A stretch of 64,000 nucleotides of DNA from Alphaproteobacteria bacterium (GCA_021325375.1 JAJPHG010000034.1:90664-154663); one strand, 5' to 3'; shown: positions 53,132 through 62,995, numbered from the stretch's first letter. Numbers and translations: made by a program. Notes: a model not told the origin generated them from the sequence alone.

Positions 53132-56100
53132 TTTTTGCGGCCTTCATTTCTTCGATGATCTTCATCGTTTCCACGCTGACCCTTGTGACGCGCTTCAACA
53201 GATCGATGACCTGGTCCTTATAGCCAGCGAAGCGGTAGGTGTTGAATTTCTCGCGGATGGTTGGGTCCTTGGGTGTCTTCTCCTTGTATTGGTCGAGCAC
53301 CCAATCGAGCGCGGAGCGATTGCCGAGGCGATAGTCCCAGGCTTCCTTCGGCACGCCGGTTAGTTGGGTGTCGCTGTCCAGGCGGATACCGCCTGTGTCT
53401 TTGAGCGGCTTTAGGATCGCCTTTGGTGCAATGCCGGATTTCTTCGCGGTTTTATCGACTTCGTCGACGCGCTTGAGCGGCCAGGGCTCTACCGTCTCAT
53501 ACCCGATATGGAATTCCATCAGCCGCTTTCCCCAGTCTGCCCACTTCCAGAAATCAGCGTAGAAGGGAATGCGCGGAAACTCGCGCTTCAGATTCTGAGC
53601 GTATTTCTCGCGGTAAGCCGGATCGTGGAGGACGCCGTAAACGTAGTGGAAGATCGCGTCCTTATCGATGGAGCGCTTGGGCGCCTTGCTTTGCTCATAA
53701 TGCTCGCGGAACTGCTGCTGTGCCCAATCAGTAATGTTATCAAGGCGTTCGCCATCCGCATAACGATAGCGAGCAACCTGCTGATAGGCATCAACCGCAG
53801 CCCCAAAATGCAGGTCTGCAAGTCCGCGGGTGGCGAGCAAGCAAACGTCCGTGCGCGATCCCTTGTCGCTAAAGCATATCGCGGTATTCGAGTATCCTGG
53901 CGGAAACATCTGGTCAGCTCCGCCAAATTCGTCGACAAAAAGCCCTGACTGATAAAGCCATCGCGGAGCAAAGGGCCGATAGTTGGCGCGTACAATTTTT
54001 GCGCTGTCGAACTTCTCGCGCTTCCCTTGGGCTAAACGTCGTTTGAGATTTCGGGACCATTTGATGGTCAGCGGATAGGAATTTGTGCTCTTGGGAATAC
54101 GATCATACTCCGAAATCAGCAGCTTTGCTTTGGCCTCGAGAATTTCTCTATCAAAGTCGTACAGCCACCCGTCGCGATTCGTCGAAATTCCGAGAGCGTA
54201 TAGCTTGAAAATTGCGCGATCTTGCGACGAGATTCGAGTGCCCTTGGTAGCCTTGTCCGCAATTGGAATTAGCCTTGAATATCCGGCGTCAGAAATTGGA
54301 ATCCAGTTTCCCTTCTCATCAAGTTGAAGTTCGGTCAGGGGGTGTTCGCGGAGTAGATCGTGTTGAAGGAACGACACCTTTTCATCGGCTTTTGCGTTGT
54401 CCCTGATCGCTTGATACAGGATGCGGCACCCATGCGTACCGTGTTTTTTTGTCAAGAACGTGATTGAGATTCCGACTTTGATTTGGTCGCCGAAGACATT
54501 TCCACCCTCGCGCCTCCTTCTGTCGCCGGAAGTGCGCGCATCGCCCTTGAGATCAATTATGACGATCTCATTGAACTCTTTAGATAGAACTCGACGCATT
54601 CCGTCGAAACTGGGTTTATGCACAAACGAGGAATTGCTCACAAATGCGACTATGCCATCTCTTTCAATTCTGTCCGAAGCCCAGCGAAAGAAGCGTATAT
54701 ATGGGTCCCGGTATTTCGGCTTACGTGCACTACCTGCTTCAATGTAGGTCTGCTTCACTCGTTTATCAATCGCTGGATATTCCCGATTCTTGTTTTCGTC
54801 GTTCTCGCTCGCTTGGTTTGCATTGTAGGGTGGATTCCCTATGACAACGCTTATTTTCCTGGAGTTCTGTCGCTGTATGCGTTGCACGTTTTCTTCGCTA
54901 ACAGCGCCGAACAGATCGCCGACAGCTCCCCTTGAATCCTTCCCGCGCGACCATCCCAGATTGTCGAGCGTGTCCACGAAGCAAAGGTTCGGATATTCCT
55001 CGTACTTGCGTGTGATTGCGGCGTACGTAGCCTCGATGTTCAGGTTGGCGACGTAGTAGGGCAAGATCGCCACTTCGTTGGCGTGCAGTTCTTCGAGGTA
55101 TTTGTGGCGCAGCTTCTCAGGTTGGCCGCGGAAGTGCTCAATCATCTCCACGATGAAGGTGCCGGTGCCCGTGGCGGGGTCGAGAATTTCCACGTCATTG
55201 TCGATCAAGTTTTTCTTGAAATGTTTCTGGCAGAGCCAGTCGGCGCTCTCGATCATGAAGCGCACGATCTCATTGGGGGTATAGACTACGCCGAGCCTAT
55301 CAGCCGCCTTTTGGTTGTAGACCTTGTAAAAATTATCGTAGATCACCTTGAGGAATTGCTGCTTCTCGTGGTGGCTGGAGACCAGCGCGGCCGCGCTGCG
55401 GATCGCGGCGTAGTAGGATTTCAGCCGCGCCAGCGTGTCCCGCTTGATGCCACCCGTGAAAAAGGTGTTCTCAAGGGCATAGAGTTCACGCGCCACATTG
55501 TTGTGGGTGTGGAACTCGCTGTTATCGAAGACGTGAGTAAATATCTCCTCGGTCAGGATATGCTGGATCAGCATCTCGCGCACATCGGCGGCGCCGAGGC
55601 TGGGATTGATCGTCTCCTGCGCGTGCTTGAGGAACTTAAGCAGCGCGGCGTGGAATTCGGGCTTTGCCTTTTCCGCCTCGTCCATGGTCTCGCGCAGGCC
55701 CTTGAGAACCTGCGGCAGGTCGTCCTTGAACTTCTCGACGGCCTTGCGGAATTCGGCGATCTGAGGCTGTTCGTAGCCGAAAAAGAGCTTAAGCAGGCGC
55801 TCTAAGGCGTCTACGTCCTCCGTGTCCGCCTCGATAACCCGCTTGCCGTTCTGGTAGAGGATGGCGCGGCGAGAATCTTCGAAGATGATGTTGTCCTGCG
55901 GATAGCCGCGCCGGAACTTGGTCCTGATCTCTTCTTCGAGGTCGTCCTTCTCGTCTTTCGCCTCCCAGAAGCCGAAAGGCACGCGCAGGTCGGCCACCAG
56001 GGCGCCATCGACATAGCGGCGTTCGCGTGCGGGCGTTTCGTATTCATATTCGGCGACGAAGATGAGGTCATGGGCCCGGCCCATGTTCCGCAACAAGCTT

Positions 56101-56198
56101 TTGAAAGCCTCCCGGACGACCGATTCCCTATCGGTGCCGGAAACACGACGCAGGTCGGCGAGTTCGTTGAGATACTGCTGAATAAGAAGTTGGCTCAC
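53121..56198 (-). CDS. Single-polypeptide type ISP/IIG-like restriction-modification enzyme
   Basis: A 1025-residue protein combining DNA cleavage and N6-adenine methylation. An N-terminal PD-(D/E)xK-like nuclease is suggested by Asp70, Glu79 and Lys81 (ADLRVPFGFWEAKD). The methylase has motif I (DPATGTGTF, about residue 340) and motif IV (NPPYNAN, about residue 455). The C-terminal third resembles the type ISP specificity domain. No helicase domain is present, unlike true type ISP enzymes. The GTG at 56198 is the best start. The central portion is AT-richer than flanking genes, indicating transfer. Confidence 0.8.
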   Translation of the reverse strand: MSQLLIQQYLNELADLRRVSGTDRESVVREAFKSLLRNMGRAHDLIFVAEYEYETPARERRYVDGALVADLRVPFGFWEAKDEKDDLEEEIRTKFRRGYPQDNIIFEDSRRAILYQNGKRVIEADTEDVDALERLLKLFFGYEQPQIAEFRKAVEKFKDDLPQVLKGLRETMDEAEKAKPEFHAALLKFLKHAQETINPSLGAADVREMLIQHILTEEIFTHVFDNSEFHTHNNVARELYALENTFFTGGIKRDTLARLKSYYAAIRSAAALVSSHHEKQQFLKVIYDNFYKVYNQKAADRLGVVYTPNEIVRFMIESADWLCQKHFKKNLIDNDVEILDPATGTGTFIVEMIEHFRGQPEKLRHKYLEELHANEVAILPYYVANLNIEATYAAITRKYEEYPNLCFVDTLDNLGWSRGKDSRGAVGDLFGAVSEENVQRIQRQNSRKISVVIGNPPYNANQASENDENKNREYPAIDKRVKQTYIEAGSARKPKYRDPYIRFFRWASDRIERDGIVAFVSNSSFVHKPSFDGMRRVLSKEFNEIVIIDLKGDARTSGDRRRREGGNVFGDQIKVGISITFLTKKHGTHGCRILYQAIRDNAKADEKVSFLQHDLLREHPLTELQLDEKGNWIPISDAGYSRLIPIADKATKGTRISSQDRAIFKLYALGISTNRDGWLYDFDREILEAKAKLLISEYDRIPKSTNSYPLTIKWSRNLKRRLAQGKREKFDSAKIVRANYRPFAPRWLYQSGLFVDEFGGADQMFPPGYSNTAICFSDKGSRTDVCLLATRGLADLHFGAAVDAYQQVARYRYADGERLDNITDWAQQQFREHYEQSKAPKRSIDKDAIFHYVYGVLHDPAYREKYAQNLKREFPRIPFYADFWKWADWGKRLMEFHIGYETVEPWPLKRVDEVDKTAKKSGIAPKAILKPLKDTGGIRLDSDTQLTGVPKEAWDYRLGNRSALDWVLDQYKEKTPKDPTIREKFNTYRFAGYKDQVIDLLKRVTRVSVETMKIIEEMKAAKNAR

Positions 56199-56321
56199 GC
56201 CGCAACCCCGTTTGATTCGCCACCCTAAGCTGCTTCGGCGTCGTGGTGAATCCGCCTTCGAAAACAGAACCCATGTTCCGTTCCCTTTCCGTTCGAGATG
56301 TGCTAGGTCTACAACCGGTAA

Positions 56322-56809
56322 TTGGTTAAGCCGAAACGGAAAGCCGGAAAATTGTCTCCCGCCGCCCAACCCAACCTCGACACCCGTGGCCGCCGCTGGC
56401 CACGAAGGAGGAAGATTGTGCTTGTTCCTCCGGCGCTTAGGGCTGGGGCGGCGGGGTTGAACCGGAGTTTCCCCGAAAAGAAAAACCGCAAGGGCGGGGC
56501 GCCTTTCGGCAATCGCAACCGCTTCGTCCATGGCCGCTACAGCGGCGAGATGCTGGCGCTCAACGCGGCGGTCCGGGCGCATATCCAGGCGGGCAAGGCG
56601 CTGATTGCCTTGGCGCAACTCTTCACGCCGCGCGTGCGCCATATCGTGGAAACCCTGACCTGGCATCCCGGCGAAGCCGAGCCCCGGCGCACGGTGCGGG
56701 AATTCGTGACCGGCGGCGAGGGGCCACAGGCCACCCTCTGCCGCATTCTCCTTGAAACCCTCGGCTCCGGACGGCTATCAACCCGCCCGCACCCAGAAGA
56801 ACCCATGCC
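56322..56809 (+). pseudogene. Truncated small-protein remnant (GNRNRFxHGRY motif)
   Basis: An open frame encodes RSFPEKKNRKGGAPFGNRNR followed by FVHGRYSGEM. The GAP-GNRN-HGRY motif is familiar from short mobile-associated proteins. The frame continues without a stop into the yebC gene in a different frame, so the native 3' end is missing. Likely a fragment left at the edge of the restriction-modification islet; coding capacity is doubtful. Confidence 0.4.
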
Positions 56810-57553
56810 ATGGCCGGTCATTCCCAGTTCAAGAACATCATGCACCGCAAGGGGCGTGTCGACGCCGTGCGCTCCAAGATGTTCTCCAAGCTCAGCCGAG
56901 AGATCACGGTCGCGGCCAAGATGGGCATGCCCGACCCCGACCACAATCCGCGCCTGCGCGCCGCGATCATCGCGGCCAGGGCGCAGTCCGTGGCCAAGGA
57001 CAACATCCAGCGCGCCATCGACAAGGCCACGGGCGCGGACGCCGGCAATATCGAGGAGGTGCGCTACGAGGGCTATGGCCCGGGCGGCGTCGCGCTCATC
57101 GTCGAGACGCTCACCGACAACCGCAACCGCACCGGCGGCGACGTGCGCTCGACCTTCTCGAAGTTCGGCGGCGCGCTCGGCGAGCCCAACTCGGTCACCT
57201 TCATGTTCGGCCGCATGGGCGTGATGGTCTACCCGAAGGCCAAGGGCAGCGACGACGCGATGCTCGAGGCCGCGATCGAGGCGGGCTTCGACGAATGCAT
57301 CTCGGACGACGAGGGCCACGAGTTCCTGGTCAGCTTCGACAATTACGGCACGGCGCGCGACGCGCTGGAGAAGGCGCTCGGCCAGCCGCTCTCCGCCAGG
57401 ATCGAATGGCGGCCCAAGACGATGACGCCGGTCAGCGACGACAACGGCGAGACGCTGATCAAGCTCGTCGACACGCTCGACGATTTCGACGACGTCCAGA
57501 ACGTGTTCGGGAACTACGAGCTGTCGGATGCGCTGATGGAGAAGATGGGGTGA
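56810..57553 (+). CDS. yebC: YebC/PmpR-family regulator
   Basis: A 247-residue YebC protein. It begins MAGHSQFKNIMHRKGRVDAVRS, followed by REITVAAKMGMPDPDHNPRLRAAI and the family region YEGYGPGGVALIVETLTDNRNRTGGDVRSTFSK. Homologues act in transcriptional regulation and translation of polyproline stretches. In most Alphaproteobacteria yebC directly precedes ruvCAB; here an antiporter and two membrane genes intervene. An AGAAG sequence gives the ribosome-binding site. Confidence 0.95.
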   Translation: MAGHSQFKNIMHRKGRVDAVRSKMFSKLSREITVAAKMGMPDPDHNPRLRAAIIAARAQSVAKDNIQRAIDKATGADAGNIEEVRYEGYGPGGVALIVETLTDNRNRTGGDVRSTFSKFGGALGEPNSVTFMFGRMGVMVYPKAKGSDDAMLEAAIEAGFDECISDDEGHEFLVSFDNYGTARDALEKALGQPLSARIEWRPKTMTPVSDDNGETLIKLVDTLDDFDDVQNVFGNYELSDALMEKMG

Positions 57554-57561
57554 GCCCACAC

Positions 57562-57653
57562 TGTCATGGCCCGCGAATGCGGGCCACCCAGGTGGGTTCT
57601 GCACGATATTGCAATGTGTCACCTGGGCGGCCCGCATTCGCGGGCCGTGACAT
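57562..57653. repeat. Paired intergenic palindrome, family B (copy 2)
   Basis: Left unit 57562-57596 and right unit 57619-57653 reproduce the element at 24286-24410 almost exactly (TGTCATGGCCCGCGAATGCGG ... GGGTTCTGCACG, then CACCTGGGCGGCCCGC). Each unit is a GC hairpin and the two are inverted to each other. The copies differ mainly in the spacer length. Confidence 0.8.
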
Positions 57654-57701
57654 TTTTGGGTGTAAGGTGGCGGCGCAGTTTTCACTGCAAAGAGTGAAAG
57701 C

Positions 57702-59324
57702 ATGGCCCACGACTCGCCGCTGATCGCCATCCTCGTCATCGGACTCGGGCTTGCCTTCGTGTTCGGCACGATCGCGAACCGGCTCAAGCTTTCGCCGCTG
57801 GTCGGCTATCTCATCGCCGGCATCGCCATCGGGCCGTTCACGCCGGGCTTCGTCGCCGATCGCAGTCTCACCCTCGAGCTCGCCGATGTCGGCGTGATCC
57901 TGTTGATGTTCGGCGTCGGCCTGCACTTCTCGCCGCGCGACCTGATGTCGGTGCGCCGCACCGCGCTGCCCGGCGCGGTGCTGCAGGTCCTGATCGTGGC
58001 ATCGGCGGGCGCTTATGTCGCCCATGTGCTCGGCTGGCCGCTCGGCGCGGGCATCGTCTTCGGGCTGGCGCTCGCCATCGCCAGCACCGTCGTGATGATG
58101 CGCGCGCTGCAAGAGCACGGGCTGGTCGAGGGCGAGAGCGGACGGCTCGCCGCGGGCTGGCTCGTCGTCCAGGATCTGCTCAGCGTGCTCGCGCTCGTGC
58201 TTCTGCCGCCGCTCGCGGACGTGCTCAAGGGCGGCGCGCTCGATCCGGGTGCGCTGGCCGTCTCGCTCGCGGAGACGTTCGGCAAGCTCGCGCTGTTCGG
58301 CGCGCTGATGTTCGTGGGCGGCGCGCGCGTCGTGCCGTGGGTGCTGAACTACGTCGCGCATACCGGCTCGCGCGAGCTGTTCCGGCTGGCGGTCCTGTCG
58401 CTCGCGCTCGGCGTCGCCTTCGCGGCGGCCGAGCTGTTCGGCGTCTCGATCGCGCTCGGTGCGTTCCTCGCCGGCATGATCCTGAGCGAGTCGCCGCTCA
58501 GCCAGCGCGCGGCCGAGGAGTCGCTGCCGCTGCGCGATGCCTTCGCGGTCCTGTTCTTCGTCTCGGTCGGCATGCTGTTCGATCCGATGACGCTGCTGCG
58601 CGAGCCGCAGGCGCTGGCGCTCTGCCTCGGCGTCGTGCTGGTCCTGAGCGGGACTTGCGTCTTCGTGCTGGTGCGCGTGTTCGGTTATCGCCTCAGCACC
58701 GCGCTCCTGCTCGCGGCGGGCCTGGCGCAGATCGGCGAGTTCTCCTTCATCCTTGCCGATCTCGGCATCGGGCTCGGCCTGATGCCCGAACGCGCGCGCG
58801 GGCTGGTGCTCGGCACCTCGATCCTGACGATCCTGGTCAACCCGCTGCTTTTCGGAGCCGTGAGCGCGCTCATCAAGCGGCGCGCGGCGGCGGTTCCCCA
58901 ACCGGTCCTGCAACCCACAAGCCTCACAGGGCACGCGATCCTTGTCGGTTACGGACGCGTAGGCCGGATCGTGGCGCAAGGCCTGGCCGCGAAGGCGTTG
59001 CCGTTCCTCGTGATCGAGGAGCGCGCCGACGCCATCGAGGCGCTGCGCCAATCGGGCTTCGCGTTCCTCGAAGGCAACGGCGCGGGCGACGGCATGCTCG
59101 CCGCTGCCAACCTCGCGGGCGCGCGCATCCTCTTCGTCGCGATCCCGCAAGCCTTCGAGGCGGGCCAGATCGTCGAGCAGGCGCGTGCCGCGCGGCCCGA
59201 TCTTCCCATCGTCGCGCGCTCGCATTTCGACGCGGAGACGGAGCATCTCGCAAGGCTCGGCGCCACTTCCGTGATCATGGGCGAGCGCGAGATCGCTGCT
59301 TCCATGCTGGCGGCGGCGCCATGA
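57702..59324 (+). CDS. Monovalent cation:proton antiporter (CPA2, KefB/YbaL-like)
   Basis: A 540-residue inner-membrane antiporter with an N-terminal Na+/H+-exchanger domain (about 12 hydrophobic segments; SPLVGYLIAGIAIGPFTPGF, GVILLMFGVGLHFSPRDLM, GWLVVQDLLSVLALVLLPP, QIGEFSFILADLGIGLGLM) and a C-terminal TrkA-N/RCK nucleotide-binding domain (HAILVGYGRVGRIVAQGLA, FLEGNGAGDGMLAAANL). YbaL/KefB relatives are potassium or sodium/proton antiporters. Probably involved in potassium or pH homeostasis. Inserted between yebC and ruvC. Confidence 0.9.
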   Translation: MAHDSPLIAILVIGLGLAFVFGTIANRLKLSPLVGYLIAGIAIGPFTPGFVADRSLTLELADVGVILLMFGVGLHFSPRDLMSVRRTALPGAVLQVLIVASAGAYVAHVLGWPLGAGIVFGLALAIASTVVMMRALQEHGLVEGESGRLAAGWLVVQDLLSVLALVLLPPLADVLKGGALDPGALAVSLAETFGKLALFGALMFVGGARVVPWVLNYVAHTGSRELFRLAVLSLALGVAFAAAELFGVSIALGAFLAGMILSESPLSQRAAEESLPLRDAFAVLFFVSVGMLFDPMTLLREPQALALCLGVVLVLSGTCVFVLVRVFGYRLSTALLLAAGLAQIGEFSFILADLGIGLGLMPERARGLVLGTSILTILVNPLLFGAVSALIKRRAAAVPQPVLQPTSLTGHAILVGYGRVGRIVAQGLAAKALPFLVIEERADAIEALRQSGFAFLEGNGAGDGMLAAANLAGARILFVAIPQAFEAGQIVEQARAARPDLPIVARSHFDAETEHLARLGATSVIMGEREIAASMLAAAP

Positions 59325-59480
59325 TCAGGCCGATTCTTCTTCCTCTTCGGCGAGACCCAGCAGCCTGCGCAGGATCGTGCGCAGGAAGATCGCCGTTGCG
59401 AGCAGCGCCACGAAAAGGATCGCGAGCAGGAACACCGCGACCAGCCCTTGGAAGATCGCGAACACATGCAGGTTGGTCAT
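59325..59480 (-). CDS. Small single-pass membrane protein
   Basis: A 51-residue protein: MTNLHVFAIFQG, a long hydrophobic stretch (LVAVFLLAILFVALLATAIFL) and an acidic C-terminus (GLAEEEEESA). Its ATG overlaps the stop of the upstream gene by four bases (ATGA), so it is translationally coupled. Its own stop abuts the antiporter stop, which is on the other strand. Too short for a family assignment. Confidence 0.6.
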   Translation of the reverse strand: MTNLHVFAIFQGLVAVFLLAILFVALLATAIFLRTILRRLLGLAEEEEESA

Positions 59481-60073
59481 GGCGTTTCGGCTCCTTCCTC
59501 GCTCGCCTTGCGGAGGCGCTTGGGCGCGAAATGCTCGCGCGCGACGGCAAGCTCGAAGGTGAGCGAGCAGTAGGCGGAGAAGACGACGAAGGCGAGCGCC
59601 GACCATCCGGTCCAGCGGTTGCCCATCCCCGTCGCCGCCGCGCCGTAGAGCATCGAGGCGAGCGCGAAGCACACGATGGTGAGACCCCAGATGATGCGCA
59701 TCGCGGGCGTCAGGCTCGAGATCGACAGATGCGCGCCCAGCATGCGCGTGAACACGGTGACCGCGACGATCCCCGAATTGCTGATCGTGATGAAGAGCAG
59801 GTCGGGCGCCCAGTTGTCGTCCCAGTCCGGCGCCGATTTGGCGGCGAAGTGCAGCAGCAGGTGGCAAAGCAGCGGCATCAGGCCGATCACCAGCCCGGCC
59901 GCCCAGTCGCACCACGCGATCTTGATCGCGTGGCTGAGGGATTCGGGCTCGACCCGCGCGGTCTTCTTGGCGTGACGCGCGCGACGCGTGCGCTGTTCGG
60001 TGCCGTCGTGGCCGAACTCGACGATCTCGGCATCGTCGGGCAGCGTCGGCGCGAATCGGGAAGGCGAGCTCAT
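59477..60073 (-). CDS. DUF1345-like inner-membrane protein
   Basis: A 198-residue membrane protein with a charged N-terminal region (RTRRARHAKKTARVEPES) and four to five hydrophobic segments (GLVIGLMPLLCHLLLHFA, DLLFITISNSGIVAVTVFT, AMRIIWGLTIVCFALASMLYG, GWSALAFVVFSAYCSLTF). The pattern resembles DUF1345, but the match is weak. It is coupled to the 51-residue gene. Separated by about 230 bases from ruvC, transcribed divergently. Confidence 0.65.
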   Translation of the reverse strand: MSSPSRFAPTLPDDAEIVEFGHDGTEQRTRRARHAKKTARVEPESLSHAIKIAWCDWAAGLVIGLMPLLCHLLLHFAAKSAPDWDDNWAPDLLFITISNSGIVAVTVFTRMLGAHLSISSLTPAMRIIWGLTIVCFALASMLYGAAATGMGNRWTGWSALAFVVFSAYCSLTFELAVAREHFAPKRLRKASEEGAETP

Positions 60074-60302
60074 CCGGCCGTTCTCCGGCGGCGGCGCGGT
60101 CCCGCGCGTGTCGCGTCCTGATCGTCCATAACTCCCCCTTTTCGTGCCTATCTAGCGAAGTATTTCCTGGGAGTCACGAACTTTTGCAATATTTCGTTTA
60201 GAATTTGTTGTATTTCGCCAGAGCGAATCCGGATCCGAACCCGCATTGCGCGCCGCGGCCTTAAGCCCGAAACTCGCGCCTGCGATTCTCTTTGGATCAA
60301 CG

Positions 60303-60806
60303 GTGGCAGAGCGCATCCTCGGATTGGACCCGGGCCTCGCCCTCATGGGCTGGGGCGTGATCGCCGTCGCCGGCACCAAGCTCACCCATGTCGCGCACGG
60401 CGTGATCGCGACGAAGGCGGCAGACGGGCTGGGTGTGCGCCTGATGCGGCTCCACGGCGCGCTGGAAGCGGTCATCGCCGAGCATCGTCCCGGCGCGATC
60501 GCGGTCGAGATGGCTTTCGTGCACAAGGATCCGTCCGCTGCGTTGAAGCTCGGCCATGCGCGCGCCGTGGCGCTGCTGGCCGCTGCTCAAGCAGGACTTG
60601 AGATCGCCGAATACGCGCCCAACCACATCAAGAAAAGCATCGTGGGCAACGGCCATGCAGGCAAGGAACAGGTGCAGGCGATGGTGCGCAGGCTCCTGCC
60701 GCTGTGCCGGGTGGAGCAGGCCGACGCGGCCGACGCGCTCGCCACGGCCATCGCGCATGCGCATCTCTCCGGCACGCGTGCGCGCATACTGGCGTCGCTC
60801 GCATGA
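60303..60806 (+). CDS. ruvC: Holliday junction resolvase RuvC
   Basis: A 167-residue nuclease that cuts Holliday junctions. It starts at a GTG (VAERILGLDPGLALMGWGVI). The catalytic acidic residues are visible in LDPGL, AVEMAFVHKDPSAALKLG and QADAADALATAIAHAH. The region upstream (60074-60302) holds the divergent promoters; no SOS box of the GTTC-N7-GTTC type was identified. It overlaps ruvA by four bases (ATGA). Confidence 0.96.
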   Translation: MAERILGLDPGLALMGWGVIAVAGTKLTHVAHGVIATKAADGLGVRLMRLHGALEAVIAEHRPGAIAVEMAFVHKDPSAALKLGHARAVALLAAAQAGLEIAEYAPNHIKKSIVGNGHAGKEQVQAMVRRLLPLCRVEQADAADALATAIAHAHLSGTRARILASLA

Positions 60807-61405
60807 TCGGCAAGCTCACCGGCATCGTCGATCATGTCGCCGAGGACCACGTCATCCTCGACGTCGCGGGCGTGGGCTATCTCGTCCATTGTCCGTCCTC
60901 GACGCTCTCAAAGCTTGCCGCCGGCGCGAACGCGTCGCTGATGACCGAGATGCGCCTCACCGACGAGACGATCCGGCTCTACGGCTTCTCCAGCGCCGAG
61001 GAGCGCGAATGGTTCCGCCTGCTGCAGACGGTCCAGAACGTCGGCGCGCGCGTCGCGCTGAACGTGCTCTCCGCGCTATCCCCGCGCGATCTCGAGCGCG
61101 CCATCGCGCTCTCCGACAAGGCGGCGATCGGCCGCGCGCAGGGCGTGGGGCCAAAACTCGCCCTGCGCATCGTCACCGAGCTCAAGGACAAGGCGCCCTC
61201 GATGATGCTGCGCGGCCATGACGGTATGTCCGCGTCCGCGACCGCGCCGCGCGGCCCCGAAGCCGATGCCGTCGCCGCTCTCCTCAAGCTCGGCTATTCT
61301 CAAGGCCAGGCGGCGGAAGCCGTCGCCCGCGCCGTCCGCGACCTGGGCGAGCACGCCGCCGTCGATGCGCTCATCCGCGAGGCCTTGAAGGGCATGGGAC
61401 GATAG
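60803..61405 (+). CDS. ruvA: Holliday junction branch migration protein RuvA
   Basis: A 200-residue RuvA. Domain I is MIGKLTGIVDHVAEDHVILDVAGVGYLV, the helix-hairpin-helix repeats contain QTVQNVGARVALNVLSALSP and RAQGVGPKLALRIVTELKDK, and the C-terminal domain III (AVAALLKLGYSQGQAAEAVARAV) binds RuvB. It loads RuvB onto Holliday junctions. ruvB starts immediately after its stop. Confidence 0.96.
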   Translation: MIGKLTGIVDHVAEDHVILDVAGVGYLVHCPSSTLSKLAAGANASLMTEMRLTDETIRLYGFSSAEEREWFRLLQTVQNVGARVALNVLSALSPRDLERAIALSDKAAIGRAQGVGPKLALRIVTELKDKAPSMMLRGHDGMSASATAPRGPEADAVAALLKLGYSQGQAAEAVARAVRDLGEHAAVDALIREALKGMGR

Positions 61406-62467
61406 ATGGCCAAGCCTGCGCAAACCAACGACCGCCTCGTGACGCCCGAGCGCGCGGAAGAGGATTCGCTGGAGGCGAGTCTTCGGCCCAAGCGTCTGAG
61501 CGAGTTCGTCGGCCAGCAGCAGGCGCGGGAGAACCTTTCCGTCTTCATCCAGGCGGCGCGGGAGCGGGGCGAGGCGCTGGACCATGTGCTGTTCTCCGGG
61601 CCGCCGGGGCTCGGCAAGACGACGCTGGCGCAGATCGTGGCGCGCGAGCTCGGCGTGAACTTCCGCTCGACTTCGGGGCCGGTGCTGGCCAAGGCGGGCG
61701 ATCTCGCGGCGATCCTCACCAATCTCGAGCCGCGCGACGTGCTCTTCATCGACGAGATCCATCGCCTCAATCCTGCGGTCGAGGAGATCCTCTATCCCGC
61801 GATGGAGGATTTCGAGCTCGACCTCGTGATCGGCGAGGGGCCGTCGGCGCGTTCGGTGAAGATCTCGCTCGCGCCCTTCACGCTGGTGGGCGCGACGACC
61901 CGCTCGGGCCTGATCACCACGCCGCTGCGCGACCGCTTCGGCATACCCGTCAGGCTCAATTTCTATTCCGCGGAAGAGCTCGTCTCGATCGTCGAACGCG
62001 GCGCGCGCGTGCTCTCCTTCGACCTGACCGGGGACGGCGCGCGCGAGATCGCCGGCCGCGCCCGCGGCACGCCGCGCATCGCCGGCCGCCTGCTCAAGCG
62101 CGTGCGCGACTTCGCCTCCGTCGCCAAGCATGCGCGCGTCGACGCCAAGACCGCCGACGCGGCGCTGACGCGGCTCGAGGTCGACAAACGCGGCCTCGAT
62201 GCCTTCGACCGGCGCTATCTGAAGCTCATCGCGGAGGCCTTCGGCGGCGGGCCGGTGGGTGCCGAGACCATCGCCGCGGCGCTCGGCGAGGCGCGCGACG
62301 CGATCGAGGAGGTTGTGGAACCCTATCTGATGCAGCAGGGTTTCGTTCAACGCACGCCGCGCGGGCGCCTGCTCACTGGCACGGCCTTTGCTCATCTGGG
62401 CCTGCCGGCACCGCAGCGCGATCCGGCACAGTACGGATTGTTCGCGGAAGGCGAAGGCGATGACTGA
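61406..62467 (+). CDS. ruvB: Holliday junction branch migration ATPase RuvB
   Basis: A 353-residue AAA+ motor. Visible are [23 protein letters not shown], Walker [13 protein letters not shown], Walker [14 protein letters not shown], sensor/arginine-finger region [19 protein letters not shown] and the C-terminal winged helix ([20 protein letters not shown]). Forms the RuvAB complex. The ybgC gene overlaps its end by eight bases. Confidence 0.97.
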   Translation: MAKPAQTNDRLVTPERAEEDSLEASLRPKRLSEFVGQQQARENLSVFIQAARERGEALDHVLFSGPPGLGKTTLAQIVARELGVNFRSTSGPVLAKAGDLAAILTNLEPRDVLFIDEIHRLNPAVEEILYPAMEDFELDLVIGEGPSARSVKISLAPFTLVGATTRSGLITTPLRDRFGIPVRLNFYSAEELVSIVERGARVLSFDLTGDGAREIAGRARGTPRIAGRLLKRVRDFASVAKHARVDAKTADAALTRLEVDKRGLDAFDRRYLKLIAEAFGGGPVGAETIAAALGEARDAIEEVVEPYLMQQGFVQRTPRGRLLTGTAFAHLGLPAPQRDPAQYGLFAEGEGDD

Positions 62468-62909
62468 GATCAAGGGGCTCGGCCATTTCGACGGCAAGGT
62501 TCATGTCCTGCCGCTGCGCGTCTACTATGAGGACACCGATCTGTCCGGCGTCGTCTATCACGCCAACTACTTGCGCTATATGGAACGCGGCCGCACCGAG
62601 TTCTTCCGCTCCGCCGGAGTCTGGCTGGCGCGGCTCGAAGGCGAGGAGCCGGTGGCGTGGACCCTGCGCAGGGCGGAGCTCGAATACCATCGCCCCGCGC
62701 GTCTCGACGATCCGATCGAGGTGCATACCGTCTTCTCCGGCTCCAGCGGCGCGCGCATGACGGCGGACCAGAAGGTCATGAGCGGCGGCGCGCTGCTGGT
62801 GCGCGGCAAGGTCGAGGCCTGCATCATCACGCTGAGCGGCAAGCCGCGCCGCATCCCGCACGAGGTACGCGAGAAGCTGGTTCCTTTCCTTTCCGAAACA
62901 AATACTTAA
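62460..62909 (+). CDS. ybgC: Acyl-CoA thioesterase YbgC, Tol-Pal associated
   Basis: A 149-residue hot-dog-fold thioesterase. The catalytic region is [30 protein letters not shown], with the Asp of YEDTD typical of the family. YbgC is encoded first in the tol-pal cluster and hydrolyses short acyl-CoA or acyl-ACP linked to phospholipid metabolism. It overlaps ruvB by eight bases; tolQ follows after 86 bases. Confidence 0.95.
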   Translation: MTEIKGLGHFDGKVHVLPLRVYYEDTDLSGVVYHANYLRYMERGRTEFFRSAGVWLARLEGEEPVAWTLRRAELEYHRPARLDDPIEVHTVFSGSSGARMTADQKVMSGGALLVRGKVEACIITLSGKPRRIPHEVREKLVPFLSETNT

Positions 62910-62995
62910 CAGGTCGGGCCAAAATTCGGCCATGTTTGAGTGTGCTTTTTCGTAGGCACCGGCATAATCGTTTCGGGATGAGGGAAAATCGGTCC

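Noticed and set aside
60074..60302. SOS (LexA) box upstream of ruvC
   Set aside because: No convincing GTTC-N7-GTTC or GAAC-N7-GAAC pattern was found in the spacer.
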